DNA of 64,000 nt from Ochotona curzoniae (taxonomy: Eukaryota > Chordata > Mammalia > Lagomorpha > Ochotonidae). A program made the position numbers and the translations under genes. This document shows positions 63,516 to 64,000 of this stretch, in pieces (position 1 is the stretch's first letter; every line of letters begins with the position of its first letter). The stretch lies in NCBI RefSeq assembly GCF_017591425.1, contig NW_024467106.1:20698501-20762500 (forward strand), in the 5' to 3' direction. The notes under the pieces are model-generated. The model was not told the DNA's origin and made no database searches. It saw only the letters and a list, made by a program, of their open reading frames with translations.

Positions 63516-64000
63516 TTCCAAACCAGCATCTAGTTATCTTTGGGTTGCTTTTGTTTACACTCTAAGCCAAGAATACCAAAGAGCTTTCCAAGAACACTGT
63601 GTAGTTTCACCTGAGGCGTGGGAAGGATTTTTTGTTTGTTTGCTCTTCACATTTATGAGAAAAACCATTTGTTCTGTGTTGGTGGACTGGCGGACAGCTC
63701 TGAACTGAAGGTTGGGGCCGAATTGGGGGTCCATGCTCTGGCTCTGGAGGATGCTTCTGAAATCTGTTGACTGACTAGCTACTTACAGCTCTTATTGATC
63801 TGTGTTGTGATCCTGAATTTGCTTGTGATAGCTTTTGTTCTGCTCTGGAAGACGAAGCAACAGGACCTGTTTTTTCTTTTTTTTTTTTTTTTTGAGTCCT
63901 GCCATTTAGACAAGAGAAGCAATCATTGGTCGAATGATGCATCCCAATATGTACTGTTCCTAAGAATTAATGATGTGATTTCTTCTTTTCTCAGACAGCC
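63516..64000. other. Non-coding end of window with a poly(T) run
   Basis: T-rich run (T6-C-T17) at 63870-63893, which may be the reversed tail of an antisense retroposon continuing beyond the window. No gene. Confidence 0.4.

Overview
This is nuclear DNA from a lagomorph, most probably a pika (Ochotona). The evidence is about 40 copies of one tRNA-derived SINE with the lagomorph C-repeat (CSINE) layout: a GGGCCCGGCG-type head, an A box and B box, a long unique body containing GATCTTCC and GATTCACTCCC (reverse strand), and a short A-rich tail. The consensus fits my memory of the pika version better than the rabbit one. Mammalian-wide fossils (MIR, L2, L1M, MER5A-type hAT elements, MaLR LTRs) form an older layer. 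There is no CpG island, no multi-exon gene model and no intact protein-coding gene. I read the window as intergenic or intronic DNA. Nearly every open frame is a chance ORF, a SINE read-through or a repeat-driven frame.

Layout. 1-13 kb: sparse unique DNA with an L1M tail split by a SINE, MIRs split by SINEs, and a 39-bp insert at 5862-5900 that is the 5' half of a tRNA-Met flanked by perfect 14-bp target-site duplications. 13.8-14.2 kb: a nine-copy 46/47-bp minisatellite, followed by three adjacent SINEs. 17-25 kb: SINEs of several ages, a very short L1 tail insertion with 14-bp duplications (20649-20820), and hAT and MIR fossils. 25.0-26.2 kb: a processed pseudogene of the casein kinase II alpha-prime gene CSNK2A2, split by a SINE and carrying a 30-bp perfect hairpin where the parent codons should be. 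31.8-36.4 kb: a long, decayed antisense L1 carrying five SINEs. 36.9-50 kb: unique DNA with a MER element, two MaLR-type LTRs, a SINE inserted inside a MIR, and an isolated perfect 14-bp-stem hairpin. 51-64 kb: more SINEs, a 5'-truncated antisense L1 (55.3-56.0 kb), an L1M 3' end, a MER5A-like element, and a perfect RFX-type X-box palindrome at 52860.

No genes work together here. The interest lies in the record of retroposition. L1 machinery moved its own tails, the SINEs, a kinase mRNA and apparently a tRNA half, and the nesting gives a relative order of events. Possible regulatory signals are limited to a few motif matches (three CTCF-like, one X-box) that need occupancy or conservation data. 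Repeat family names come from recognition by eye, so outer boundaries are good to about 10-20 bp except where direct repeats fix them.
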